This document shows, piece by piece, positions 6,334-14,271 of a stretch of DNA of 20,569 nucleotides; the stretch's first letter is position 1, and every line of letters begins with the position of its first letter. The position numbers and the translations under genes are program-made. The notes below the pieces were generated by a model. The model was not told where the DNA came from. It saw only the letters and a list, made by a program, of their open reading frames with translations, and searched no databases. Source of the stretch: a virus; IMG/VR virus record IMGVR_UViG_3300028388_004221, positions 1-20,569 of that record. The stretch is one strand, 5' to 3'.

Positions 6334-7154
6334 GTTACTGGCATGATAGGGTCAGCAATTGGAAAGATAATTATGGTAAAGACTATATAGAATGGAAAGG
6401 CACTCCTGGGATAGGAGATGCTATGTATGGTCTCAACATAGCTCACATGAGAGCTTTTATTATCCAAAAACCTGTTACTATTAACATACACTGGTATCAT
6501 CCAAAAGAATTTTATTACCATTTTGAAGACCCAGAGACGATAATAGAGCGGGTAGATTATATACACACAAAATATATGTGGTCTCATATGGTTCATGTAC
6601 AGCATACTTTCAATTCAGATGATTTAAAGTTATATGCTCAAAGATATCGTAACGTTAATCGCCTTGAGAAGGATCCATTAGCTAGATATTGGATGTTTAA
6701 TCCTAAATATTTTAGTAACGTCGACCCTAGAAAAATAGTAATTTGGAGGCCTTCATTTAATGCTGATACTCCTCGATGGTTTAAATTACCTTTAAATGAT
6801 GATGAATGGATAAATATAATTGAAAAACTTAAAAACCTAGATTATTTAGTCGTTGAGATAGATTATAGAACCCCTATTAGAGAAGCATTTTATCATATAA
6901 GTTCAGCTAAATTTTGTCTTTCATATGAAGGAATGTGGCATTATGTAGCTAAAAATCTTTTTAAACCGCATTTAGTTTTAGGAGATGATTCTGTTACTAA
7001 ATGGCACACTCCATTTGCAATTATGAAAAATCCTAAACAAATACCCATTGAGAAAAAAATAAAACGAATTCATGTTCTTATTGAAAAAGCAAAAAAAAAG
7101 CAAGAAGTAGGATTTAAAAACTTTTACAAATTAGTGTTTAACAATGAAAATTGA
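6315..7154 (+). CDS. GT9/heptosyltransferase-like glycosyltransferase
   Basis: A 279-aa protein of GT-B type related to family 9 (ADP-heptose:LPS heptosyltransferase-like). The N-terminal GTPGIGDAMYGLNIA (29-43) is the glycine-rich loop of the acceptor domain. In the C-terminal half, KIVIWRPSF starts the nucleotide-sugar domain and ISSAKFCLSYEGMWHYVAK corresponds to the family's SGxxH..A motif, here with EG in place of SG. The enzyme would move a sugar from a nucleotide donor to a glycan. The frame opens only at 6315 (a stop lies directly before), so GTG is the likely start. No Shine-Dalgarno is visible, so coupling to the preceding gene is likely. The C-terminus is lysine-rich. First gene of cargo block 3; ends in an overlap with the radical SAM gene. 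Confidence 0.7.
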   Translation: MEKEKLGYWHDRVSNWKDNYGKDYIEWKGTPGIGDAMYGLNIAHMRAFIIQKPVTINIHWYHPKEFYYHFEDPETIIERVDYIHTKYMWSHMVHVQHTFNSDDLKLYAQRYRNVNRLEKDPLARYWMFNPKYFSNVDPRKIVIWRPSFNADTPRWFKLPLNDDEWINIIEKLKNLDYLVVEIDYRTPIREAFYHISSAKFCLSYEGMWHYVAKNLFKPHLVLGDDSVTKWHTPFAIMKNPKQIPIEKKIKRIHVLIEKAKKKQEVGFKNFYKLVFNNEN

Positions 7155-8091
7155 CCGCGCAGTAATTGAAATAAATGGTGGATGTAACTATCAGTGTGAG
7201 ATGTGCCCTCAAAGCCAACCTGGAGGACGCGGCAAAAACTGGTTAAAGAAGATGCCGTTAATAGAGTTCGAAAGCATTGTGTCTCAGTGCGCAGAGAAAG
7301 GGCTTAACGTAGTTAATCTAGAAGGCTCAGGCGAGCCTACTCTTAATAGAAACCTTCCTGAATATATTAAGATCGTTAAGAAGTATGGCGCTAAAGCATT
7401 TATGTTTTCTAATGGATTTAGAATGCAGGGTGACTTTATGAAAGAGTGTGTCGAAGCAGGGGTAGATTTTTATCGATTTAGTATTATTGGTTATGATCAC
7501 GAAACTTATAAACAATGGATGGTATCAGACAATTTCGATCAGGTTGTTAACAACGCTTACCACATGCAAAAGTATGTAGAAGAAGTAGGCTCTGATTGTG
7601 TAGTGGCTTCTTATCATTTAATTTTAGATAACAATAATATTGATTTCGAATTAGAAAAATACAAATCATTAGTTGAATATATGGGTATTAAAACTGAGAT
7701 TTGGAAGATGCATAATTGGTCAGGAGTGTATGATGTTAATTACAAACGTGAAGGAAAAGTTAAGACTTGCGGTAGACCGTTTTCTCCTGACTTGGTTATT
7801 CGCGCTGGAGGTCTGGATGGTCGCTCTGGTGCCGTTCATCCTTGTTGCCAAGTTCTTGGAAGAGATGATGAAGCTGTTCTAGGACATTTAAGTGAGCAGA
7901 CTATAGAACAGATTTGGAATGGTGATAAATACTCTAAATTAAGAGAGGATCATCTATCTGGTAATTATCCTGACTATTGTAAAGACTGTGATTTTTTAAT
8001 TGATGATCCAGAAGTTCTTGTATACACTAATCACGAAAGAGATCTATATAAAATGCACGGTACTAATTTTAACCTAGAAGATTATAGGTAA
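7144..8091 (+). CDS. Radical SAM/SPASM-domain enzyme
   Basis: A 315-aa radical SAM protein. CNYQCEMC gives Cys14, Cys18 and Cys21 for the [4Fe-4S]/SAM site; NLEGSGEPTLNRNL is the SAM-binding GE motif, and FMFSNGFRM follows the usual strand. The C-terminal region has the SPASM pattern: TCGRPF, HPCCQ, LGHL, TIEQIWNGDKYSKLRE and YCKDCDF, for an auxiliary iron-sulfur cluster. SPASM enzymes modify peptides, sugars (such as aminoglycoside dehydrogenases) or other substrates. Set among glycosyltransferases, a sugar substrate such as a dehydrogenation or epimerisation is plausible but unproven. Codon use here is slightly less AT-extreme than in the next genes. The start overlaps the GT9-like gene by 11 bases; the next gene starts 2 bases after the stop. 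Confidence 0.9.
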   Translation: MKIDRAVIEINGGCNYQCEMCPQSQPGGRGKNWLKKMPLIEFESIVSQCAEKGLNVVNLEGSGEPTLNRNLPEYIKIVKKYGAKAFMFSNGFRMQGDFMKECVEAGVDFYRFSIIGYDHETYKQWMVSDNFDQVVNNAYHMQKYVEEVGSDCVVASYHLILDNNNIDFELEKYKSLVEYMGIKTEIWKMHNWSGVYDVNYKREGKVKTCGRPFSPDLVIRAGGLDGRSGAVHPCCQVLGRDDEAVLGHLSEQTIEQIWNGDKYSKLREDHLSGNYPDYCKDCDFLIDDPEVLVYTNHERDLYKMHGTNFNLEDYR

Positions 8092-8093
8092 TT

Positions 8094-8756
8094 ATGGAAT
8101 CATTTCATAGTCATATTCCTGTATTTTGCATCTATATTCCTACTAATTTTATTTCTACTTTTTATATGAGTAAAGTAAAACCTTCCTGGGAAGACTATGG
8201 ATTTAACGTTACTTTATTTCCAGCAGTAGATTTAAGTAATGAGGTTTATTTAGATTTAAAAAGCAAATTTATTTCTAAAAAACGCCCTTATAATAATATA
8301 GGTAAAGCAAAATGGCGAGTATCTGAGATATCAAGATTTTTATCTCACGTATTGCTATGGAGAGAGATAAAACTTAAGAGAAACATATCTGAAGCTTTTA
8401 TTATTGAGCATGATTGTAAATTAACAAGAAATTTTCCTGAATCATTTACTGATAAAGAAGTTAATTTTTTTACTCAAAGCTCTACTCCTAATTTTATTAC
8501 TAATTATCAATTACTATCATTAAAACCTTGTTCCGGGTATTTTCTAAAAAAGTCTTTTGCAATTAAGCTGTTAGAATATTTCAGTTATAGAAACGTTGAA
8601 GTTGACATTGACGAGTTTTTATTTAATGTAGCACTGGAAGAAGAGGTAATAAATTTACCAAGTTTTTATTCAAATGATAATGTCTTTGCTAGGGAAGAAT
8701 TTGACCCTATCGTAGGAAATACTGTTTTTAAAGAAAAGCCTGATTATAATTTATGA
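8094..8756 (+). CDS. GT25-like glycosyltransferase, copy 1
   Basis: A 220-aa protein of the family 25 type (LPS biosynthesis galactosyltransferase-like). FCIYIPTNF near the start, LFPAVDL (41-47), FLSHVLLWREI (82-92) and FIIEHD (102-107, EHD equivalent to the family's ExD metal/sugar site) appear in the family order, followed by SGYFLKKSFAIKLLEYF, the substrate-closing block. It would transfer a sugar from a nucleotide donor to a growing glycan. Tandem with copy 2 through an ATGA overlap. Very AT-rich; the ATG has only a weak AGGT upstream. Confidence 0.72.
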   Translation: MESFHSHIPVFCIYIPTNFISTFYMSKVKPSWEDYGFNVTLFPAVDLSNEVYLDLKSKFISKKRPYNNIGKAKWRVSEISRFLSHVLLWREIKLKRNISEAFIIEHDCKLTRNFPESFTDKEVNFFTQSSTPNFITNYQLLSLKPCSGYFLKKSFAIKLLEYFSYRNVEVDIDEFLFNVALEEEVINLPSFYSNDNVFAREEFDPIVGNTVFKEKPDYNL

Positions 8757-9361
8757 ATTCAAAAGATTTAGTAGTATGGATGATTGTTATAAGAGATAAT
8801 CCTATTTCAATTTTACATATGGAAAAATCTCTCCCATCCTGGAAAAATTATAAAATAGAAATTTTCAATGCAGTAACTCCTAAAGATTTAAGTTTTTTAA
8901 ATGAACTTTTTTTTTACAAGAAATGGAGTTCAGGCAACAGTTTTACTGATACAGAAAAAGCGGTTTGGTATAGTCATTTTTTACTCTGGAAGCAATGCTT
9001 TTATGAAAAAAAGCCGTTGATAGTAATCGAACATGATAGTATACTTAGAAAAGATATAGGGTCGGTTACTCATAGTAAACTACTTTCTTTTTTGACTGAC
9101 AGAAAAGAAACTCCTATGGATCCAGTCGAAGACGGTAAAATTTTATCTCCTGGATCGGGCTATGTAATTTTCCCGGATGAAATCTTACCTTTTATTAATT
9201 TTATTAAAAACGTTCCTATAATTTCTAACGTAGATGGTTATATAAGAGATTTTATACAAACAAAATATGGGTGGCCTTCTGATTTTAGCTATATTGAACA
9301 AAAACAACAGAGTTGCTACACAACTATTGATCATGGAAAAAATTTTTTGGATGTATGGTAA
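8753..9361 (+). CDS. GT25-like glycosyltransferase, copy 2
   Basis: A 202-aa protein collinear with the preceding GT25-like gene: WMIVIRDNP, IFNAVTPKDL (37-46), WYSHFLLWKQC (72-82), IVIEHD (90-95) and SGYVIFPDEI. The two neighbours are clearly diverged paralogues rather than a recent duplication. The C-terminal part (DGYIRDFIQTKYGWP) keeps the Asp seen in the other copies. Start by ATGA overlap with no Shine-Dalgarno, so translation probably depends on the upstream gene. Three bases separate it from the GT8-like gene that follows. Confidence 0.7.
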   Translation: MNSKDLVVWMIVIRDNPISILHMEKSLPSWKNYKIEIFNAVTPKDLSFLNELFFYKKWSSGNSFTDTEKAVWYSHFLLWKQCFYEKKPLIVIEHDSILRKDIGSVTHSKLLSFLTDRKETPMDPVEDGKILSPGSGYVIFPDEILPFINFIKNVPIISNVDGYIRDFIQTKYGWPSDFSYIEQKQQSCYTTIDHGKNFLDVW

Positions 9362-9364
9362 AAA

Positions 9365-10150
9365 ATGAAAAGATTAATTTATCAGGTTTATGTTGGAAAC
9401 AAAAATAAATTATATGATAATTGTACTAGCTCGGTAGAACAATATTGTATTGCAAATAATATTGATCATTATGTACAAACTACTCCTAAGCTTAAAATTA
9501 AACCTGATGTGTTTGCAACAAATAGGTCTAAAGAGTCGTATGAGAAGTATGGTGGCTTCTTACCAATCTATGAAAAAGAAAATGCATTTGAGTATTTTAA
9601 AGATTATGATCAGATAGCTATAATCGACGCTGACATTTTTATTAAACCAGGCTCTCCTAATATCTTTAATGAGATTAGTAAAGGTGTAGACTTTGCTGGA
9701 GTTGTTGAGAGAGAAATGCCTCTTACGGATGCATATATGAATAAGATTATTAACTACTCTAAAATGCAATATCTTCCTCTAAAGAATAAAGCGGATTTTA
9801 GACTTAATAGTCTAGGCTTTGAGTTCTTTAATATGGGTCTGATGGTCATGAATAAATCTATTATAAGATTTTTAGATGGGCAGACTCCCAAGCAGTTTAT
9901 TCAAAGAGCTGAGTTTAAAGACTTTGTAGATGGTAAGGGTGCTTGGAAATGGTCTACTGATCAAACTCTTCTTAACTACTGGATCAAAAAATATAAGATT
10001 AGAGAACAGCATCTAGACTGGAAATGGAATGGTTTATATAAAGGTATAAAAGATGATAAAATTAAAGATGCTTATTTTGTACATTTCTTCTTAAGAGATA
10101 AGTTGCCTGATCGTGGTGAGAATATTACTGAAATATTGTCTAATATTTAA
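9365..10150 (+). CDS. GT-A (GT8-like) glycosyltransferase with DxD, copy 1
   Basis: A 261-aa nucleotide-sugar transferase of the GT-A fold. It begins with a strand typical of these phage enzymes (RLIYQVYVGN). The DxD metal site is IAIIDADIFI (Asp88, Asp90), followed by FFNMGLMVMNK, WSTDQTLLNYW and AYFVHFFLRDKLP, the usual order in GT8 and related families. It would use a Mn-bound nucleotide sugar as donor. The nearest relative inside the window is the gene at 16446, with the same start and block order. Shine-Dalgarno weak. The next gene starts directly after the stop. Confidence 0.72.
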   Translation: MKRLIYQVYVGNKNKLYDNCTSSVEQYCIANNIDHYVQTTPKLKIKPDVFATNRSKESYEKYGGFLPIYEKENAFEYFKDYDQIAIIDADIFIKPGSPNIFNEISKGVDFAGVVEREMPLTDAYMNKIINYSKMQYLPLKNKADFRLNSLGFEFFNMGLMVMNKSIIRFLDGQTPKQFIQRAEFKDFVDGKGAWKWSTDQTLLNYWIKKYKIREQHLDWKWNGLYKGIKDDKIKDAYFVHFFLRDKLPDRGENITEILSNI

Positions 10151-11041
10151 ATGTCTAAAGTAGGATTTATTGGAGAGCCGGGTTCAGGGATTAATTTTCT
10201 GTGCACTCTATATTTAAAAGATTTAGGTTTTAAAAATCATACTATCTATGTTTCTGATGCCAATGAATATATTCCTCCTAATGAGCTTAACTCTTTTAAA
10301 AAATTAGTTACTCCTGACCTACAAATAATTGACTTACCTAATAATTTACCTCCTGGTAGTTTTTCTAGTCCAATAGATTATTTTCACTATTTACATATTC
10401 ATAAATACGATGAATTAAATAACCCTTTAATTAGTAGAAATAATTTAAGAAAAACTTTTTTACTTAAAACAGATAAAATAGATAAAATTACTCAAAATAA
10501 ATTAAGTAAGTTATTTTTTATAAAACGACGAATAAGCAATTTAATACACTATAATCAAGAATATGTTGACGAAAATAATCTAGCTCCTAATTATTACAAT
10601 AGCTTTTTTCAATTAATGCAAAGGGATTATCATTATTATGAAAGCTTTTTAAAGTATGATGATTTTCTAAAAACTAATTTTAGTATGGTTTGTAGTTTGT
10701 CTATGGTAGGTATTGAATACTTTGCGTTCAACTCTGGTGCTTTAGATAAAGATATTTTTAGAGATTATATTAAACAAACCTTAAAAGAAAATTATCGTAA
10801 GTACTGGGTAGGATTAGATAATGAATGGCAAGAAGAGGCTATTAAAAAAGTAAAAGATGTATTAGCAAGACGCAAAATACCTATTTTCTTAGAAGTAGAT
10901 TATAATGATGTATTTTACCATCATAAAACTAATTCATTTTTAGATAACTATAAACAAGAAATTAGTAATTATACAAAAACTAACAGACAATTGATACAGC
11001 GATTTAATGAAGAATTTAATTTATCAGACATATACGGGTAA
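10151..11041 (+). CDS. P-loop protein, sulfotransferase-like (tentative)
   Basis: A 296-aa protein with a nucleotide-loop-like N-terminus, KVGFIGEPGSGINFLCTLYL. GxPGSGxNFL is close to the 5'-phosphosulfate loop of sulfotransferases (GxPxSGT) and to some kinases. The rest is rich in Lys, Asn, Tyr and Phe, has no clear 3'-phosphate motif that I can place, and ends with a Tyr/Asn-rich helix region. Sulfation of a glycan would fit the context, but this is weak. Strongly AT-rich, with no Shine-Dalgarno. The frame immediately after the stop continues to look coding if one base of the GGG at 11036-11038 is removed, so the true C-terminus may be about 45 residues longer. Confidence 0.45.
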   Translation: MSKVGFIGEPGSGINFLCTLYLKDLGFKNHTIYVSDANEYIPPNELNSFKKLVTPDLQIIDLPNNLPPGSFSSPIDYFHYLHIHKYDELNNPLISRNNLRKTFLLKTDKIDKITQNKLSKLFFIKRRISNLIHYNQEYVDENNLAPNYYNSFFQLMQRDYHYYESFLKYDDFLKTNFSMVCSLSMVGIEYFAFNSGALDKDIFRDYIKQTLKENYRKYWVGLDNEWQEEAIKKVKDVLARRKIPIFLEVDYNDVFYHHKTNSFLDNYKQEISNYTKTNRQLIQRFNEEFNLSDIYG

Positions 11042-11060
11042 GCTTCCGGACCATGCTAGA

Positions 11061-11174
11061 ATGAGCGCAGTATCTTTTAAAAGATATCATGAAGACACAA
11101 ATTTTATTTATTTAAATTTTTTAGATAATTTTACTTTATCTGAACGAGAAATTCGTGATAGACTTAACCCATAG
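11061..11174 (+). pseudogene. 37-aa ORF, probably the frameshifted tail of the preceding gene
   Basis: The 140 bases between genes hold one open frame, MSAVSFKRYHEDTNF through DRLNP. The frame also stays open upstream of the ATG (GKLPDHAR before it), and there is no ribosome-binding site. Removing one G at 11036-11038 joins it to the P-loop gene as DIYGKLPDHARMSAV. It is therefore more likely a detached C-terminus than a separate gene, but a real small gene or a programmed shift is not excluded. Confidence 0.35.
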
Positions 11175-11181
11175 ATAATAT

Positions 11182-11904
11182 ATGAAAGCTTTTATTATAA
11201 GTTTAGTTAATGATAGTGTATCTTCTTATGGAGCTAAGAGATGCATTAATACTATCGAGAAAACTAACAGTCATCTAGAACCGTCTATTTTTCAAGGCAC
11301 ATCACCAGATACGTTAGAATTACACTGGAAAGCTTTTCTTCCAGATGTCCGCTGGACTTACCCTGAACCTAATATAATAAGACATGATTTGCTAACCGGA
11401 TTAACTTTAACAGGTTATCCTACTAAAGATATGCGCAAACGAAAAGCTTGTCTCCTTAGTCATGTTAGATTATGGAAAATGTGTATTGAATTAAATCAAG
11501 CTATTTTAATCTTAGAGCATGATGCTGCTTTTACTAGACAGTTTATCTTTGAAGATATAAGAGATAAATTTACTGGATGTATTTTAGGAATTAACAGTCC
11601 TCTTAAAGCTACACGCAAAGCAAATGCCTTTCATCATGAAGTTATTAAGCAGCAAGATCCCAATAATTTCTTTACAATTACAGATGCTCCTTGGATAGAT
11701 GATAGGTCTATACCCCAAGGTCTAGCTGGTAACTCTGCATATATTATCAAACCTTTTGCTGCTAAGGCTTTACTAAATAGAATGAAAGATATAGGAGCAT
11801 GGCCAAACGACGCTTTAATGTGTAAGCAGCAGTTTCCATGGTTACAAGTTATTTATCCTTATTTCACAGAAGTACAAGGTTTAAAGTCGACCACATCGTT
11901 ATGA
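11182..11904 (+). CDS. GT25-like glycosyltransferase, copy 3
   Basis: A 240-aa GT25-type protein: AFIISLVND (3-11), IFQGTSPD, LLSHVRLWKMC (91-101), ILILEHDAAF (108-117), a longer middle insertion, then GNSAYIIKPFAAKALLNRM and WPNDALMCKQQFPWLQVIYP. The last block aligns well with the end of copy 5 (FLSLESFPFLQEMYPWP). This is the clearest family member with copies 4 and 5. Role: transfer of a sugar to a glycan acceptor, probably soluble or membrane-peripheral, as no membrane segment is seen. It is followed by a GT9-like gene through an ATGA overlap, the same GT25-GT9 order as at 13555-14998. Confidence 0.75.
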   Translation: MKAFIISLVNDSVSSYGAKRCINTIEKTNSHLEPSIFQGTSPDTLELHWKAFLPDVRWTYPEPNIIRHDLLTGLTLTGYPTKDMRKRKACLLSHVRLWKMCIELNQAILILEHDAAFTRQFIFEDIRDKFTGCILGINSPLKATRKANAFHHEVIKQQDPNNFFTITDAPWIDDRSIPQGLAGNSAYIIKPFAAKALLNRMKDIGAWPNDALMCKQQFPWLQVIYPYFTEVQGLKSTTSL

Positions 11905-12659
11905 AACATATTGCATTAAGATCAATGAGTGTTAGAGATAATTCTAAACCATATACAACTCCTGGTTTGGGAGATAGAGCTCATAGTGTGTTGATGGCTT
12001 ACCAATACGGTAAAGCTCATAATACTCCTGTTACTATTCATCTTACTTCAGACAAGTTTGGTAAGCCTCATAAAAAAGTTTCTTGGAAAGAGCTATCAGA
12101 AATGACTGATGGTTTTGTACAATATCAAGATTGGCCTATGTGTAAGTTACCAGAGGCTGAATGGTTAAAATATCTCAGAACACAAAATATCGAAGCTGAA
12201 ATCTATCATTACAAAGATACTATGTACATGCATAAATTTGAATTTGAAGATGGTATTGAAATATCTCAATACTTCAAAGAGCTTCCATGCATAGACCCTA
12301 TTGATTGTTCTGCTGATCTTATTCTTCCAGAAAAATTTGTCACTGTTCAATGGGATTCCACAGATGCAGGAAGAAGACCTTCACCTATCTTAGCTCATAA
12401 GCTAGAGCGAGAATGTAAAGATGCTGGTTACGAAATAGTGGTTATTGGTGGTCAAGCTAAGAATGATCTTCTCCGAGATTCTCTTAAACATATAGGCTAT
12501 GCTATTTCTAAGGCTGATCATCATCTGGGAGTAGATTCAGGTATGATCCATGTTGCTCAATTTTATAAACCATGGAATAAAATTCATATCTGGCAACCTA
12601 AATTTATCTCTCATCATTTTGTAAGAGCAAAAAATAATGGCGCGGTAATATTACAATGA
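11901..12659 (+). CDS. GT9/heptosyltransferase-like glycosyltransferase
   Basis: A 252-aa GT-B protein. TTPGLGDRAHSVLMA (19-33) is the GxGD loop of family 9, KFVTVQWDST opens the donor domain, YEIVVIGGQ is the Rossmann strand, and DHHLGVDSGMIHVAQ carries the SGxxH motif that contacts the nucleotide sugar. A start at 11901 is chosen because it gives the standard ATGA overlap and puts the first strand (HIALRSMS) at the N-terminus; an upstream ATG at 11838 would add an unlikely 21-residue extension. The donor is probably a nucleotide-activated sugar; heptose is not certain. Slightly shorter than bacterial heptosyltransferases (about 320-350 aa). Confidence 0.78.
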   Translation: MKHIALRSMSVRDNSKPYTTPGLGDRAHSVLMAYQYGKAHNTPVTIHLTSDKFGKPHKKVSWKELSEMTDGFVQYQDWPMCKLPEAEWLKYLRTQNIEAEIYHYKDTMYMHKFEFEDGIEISQYFKELPCIDPIDCSADLILPEKFVTVQWDSTDAGRRPSPILAHKLERECKDAGYEIVVIGGQAKNDLLRDSLKHIGYAISKADHHLGVDSGMIHVAQFYKPWNKIHIWQPKFISHHFVRAKNNGAVILQ

Positions 12660-13009
12660 AAGTAGAAATTAGCATAGGAGACTTTTTTGATCGAATGAGT
12701 ATATTATCGATTAAAAACGATCATGGTCTTGCTGTAGAAAAAGAACTTAAAGTATATGCTGAACAAGCTAATCAATTTGAAGAGTTTGCCTTTGCAAGAT
12801 ATTTTAATATAATAAAGAGTGTTAACAAGCAGCTCTGGGAATTAGAAGATAAGAAACGCAAAGGTGTGGAAAGATATTCAACAGAAGAAAGCGATGTAGC
12901 ATTTATGATTACCGAGCTCAATGATCTGAGACATAAAGTTAAGCAAGCCATAGATAGGTATTTCAAAAGCGAATTTACAGAAGAGAAAAGCCACAATGAG
13001 AGACACTGA
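12656..13009 (+). CDS. DUF6165-like protein
   Basis: A 117-aa, mostly helical protein starting MKVEISIGDFFDRMSILSIK. The opening (V-E-x-S-x-G-[DE]-x-x-D-[KR]-x-[ST]-I-L-x-I-K) and the helical remainder with a predicted coiled-coil-like middle match DUF6165 as I remember it, a family found in marine alphaproteobacteria and phages and often near glycan genes. No function is established. Joined by ATGA to the GT9-like gene before it and by a 14-base overlap to the methyltransferase after it, so it probably acts with them. Confidence 0.65.
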   Translation: MKVEISIGDFFDRMSILSIKNDHGLAVEKELKVYAEQANQFEEFAFARYFNIIKSVNKQLWELEDKKRKGVERYSTEESDVAFMITELNDLRHKVKQAIDRYFKSEFTEEKSHNERH

Positions 13010-13577
13010 CTACAACGCAGCTAAAACATTAGAAGATGTTTATGATATTTACAAATCGACCTGGAGTGATACAACCGCTCACAGAAACGAAGCATTAATG
13101 GAATGTGCTCGTGAATCTGAAAGCATTTCTGAGCTCGGTGTTAATCAAGGATCTTCATTTATTATGCTAATGCTACAGAATCCTAAGAAGATAGTTGGAG
13201 TAGATGTTACATTAAAAAAATGGAGAAAAGGTAATTCAAGTTTTGGATATCAAGCATTAGAACCTCTAGCATTAGAATATATGAAAAATAATCCTATGGA
13301 ATATATTATGTACGAGGGCAGCTCTACTGATAAGAAATCTGTTCATAAAGTTGATATGCTTCATATTGACAGTCTTCATAATCCGTCTCATTTAACTCGG
13401 GAATTAAAAATGCATGCTGATTCAGTCAACAAGTATATTGCATTCCATGATATTAAGCAAAACGGATATCAGTTGTGGAAAGTAGTAGAAAGATTCTTAA
13501 ATGATAATCCCCAGTGGAAGCTAAAAACTTTTTATGATGAAGGTAAGTGCGGTCATGTCGAAATCGAGCGTGCTTAA
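12996..13577 (+). CDS. Class I SAM-dependent methyltransferase-like protein
   Basis: A 193-aa Rossmann-fold protein with ISELGVNQGSSFIML (44-58; motif I, E/DxGxxxGxS), KIVGVDVT (motif II, Asp70), VDMLHIDSLHNPSHL (a D/H-rich motif typical of Methyltransf_24 and cephalosporin-hydroxylase-like enzymes) and YIAFHDIKQNGYQLWKVV. Many of these act on sugars or small molecules with a metal ion. The context suggests methylation of a glycan unit. Start chosen at the first ATG, overlapping DUF6165 by 14 bases. It overlaps the next gene by 23 bases. Confidence 0.78.
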   Translation: MRDTDYNAAKTLEDVYDIYKSTWSDTTAHRNEALMECARESESISELGVNQGSSFIMLMLQNPKKIVGVDVTLKKWRKGNSSFGYQALEPLALEYMKNNPMEYIMYEGSSTDKKSVHKVDMLHIDSLHNPSHLTRELKMHADSVNKYIAFHDIKQNGYQLWKVVERFLNDNPQWKLKTFYDEGKCGHVEIERA

Positions 13578-14271
13578 AGGTCAGATTACTTACATTAAAG
13601 GTCATAAAGACTCAGAGAAGCAAGCCGGCCAATCTCTTGCTTCTTTTCAGAAATTTAAAAACTGGGATATAACGCTAGAAGAAGGCTTAACAGCTACTAC
13701 CGCTCCTATGATCGCCGAGTTTAATAATCGTATTATTGAAGAGAGTAGACTTCATAATTTTAAAGTTGAAAACTGGGATCGGTTTTGCACTAAGATGGCT
13801 TGTGCTATCAATCACCTAGTATTTTTTAGAAAAGTAGTTACTGCCGATGAACCTATGGTTTTCTTAGAGCATGATGCTGTTTGTTTAGAGTCTTGGGGTG
13901 GATATGAATTTGATGACTATCTCTGTCTTAATGCTGAATTTGTTTTTAGACCTCCTAATAAATTAGGACTCCAACAATTTAAAGAATATAATTTTTTAGG
14001 ATTTGGAGTAAGAGACTTTCCTGAAGACTATCCTCTGCTCTATCATAAAAATAATATCTGGAAGAATAGTAAAATGGCTCCAGGTACAGGAGCATATGCT
14101 ATAACTCCAAAAGGAGCTAAGAAAATGCTTCATGCAATTGGCACTCTAGGAATTGATCAATCAGACTTTATGATCAACTCTAGTAATCTTAGAATGCAAC
14201 TGTTAATGCCTAGTCCAATTAAATTTAATTCTACTAACTTAAGCACATCGTATGGATACAATCAGAGTTAA
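13555..14271 (+). CDS. GT25-like glycosyltransferase, copy 4
   Basis: A 238-aa protein from the ATG at 13555: ITYIKGHKDS replaces the usual first strand, then ACAINHLVFFRKVV (82-95; Asn-His instead of Ser-His), MVFLEHDAVC (101-110) and GTGAYAITPKGAKKMLHAI. The ATG at 13555 is preferred over 13534 because it begins the homologous region and has GAAGGTAAG upstream. Reduced match in the SHxxLW block makes this the most diverged of the five copies, but the EHD core is intact. Ends inside the start of another GT9-like gene (20-base overlap). Confidence 0.7.
   Translation: MSKSSVLKGQITYIKGHKDSEKQAGQSLASFQKFKNWDITLEEGLTATTAPMIAEFNNRIIEESRLHNFKVENWDRFCTKMACAINHLVFFRKVVTADEPMVFLEHDAVCLESWGGYEFDDYLCLNAEFVFRPPNKLGLQQFKEYNFLGFGVRDFPEDYPLLYHKNNIWKNSKMAPGTGAYAITPKGAKKMLHAIGTLGIDQSDFMINSSNLRMQLLMPSPIKFNSTNLSTSYGYNQS

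Noticed and set aside
7673-7882. 69-aa + strand ORF within the SPASM radical SAM gene
   Set aside because: Out-of-frame shadow inside a well-supported gene.
11838-11900. Upstream ATG for the GT9-like gene
   Set aside because: The extra 21 residues are a shadow of the preceding gene; 11901 gives the usual ATGA overlap.
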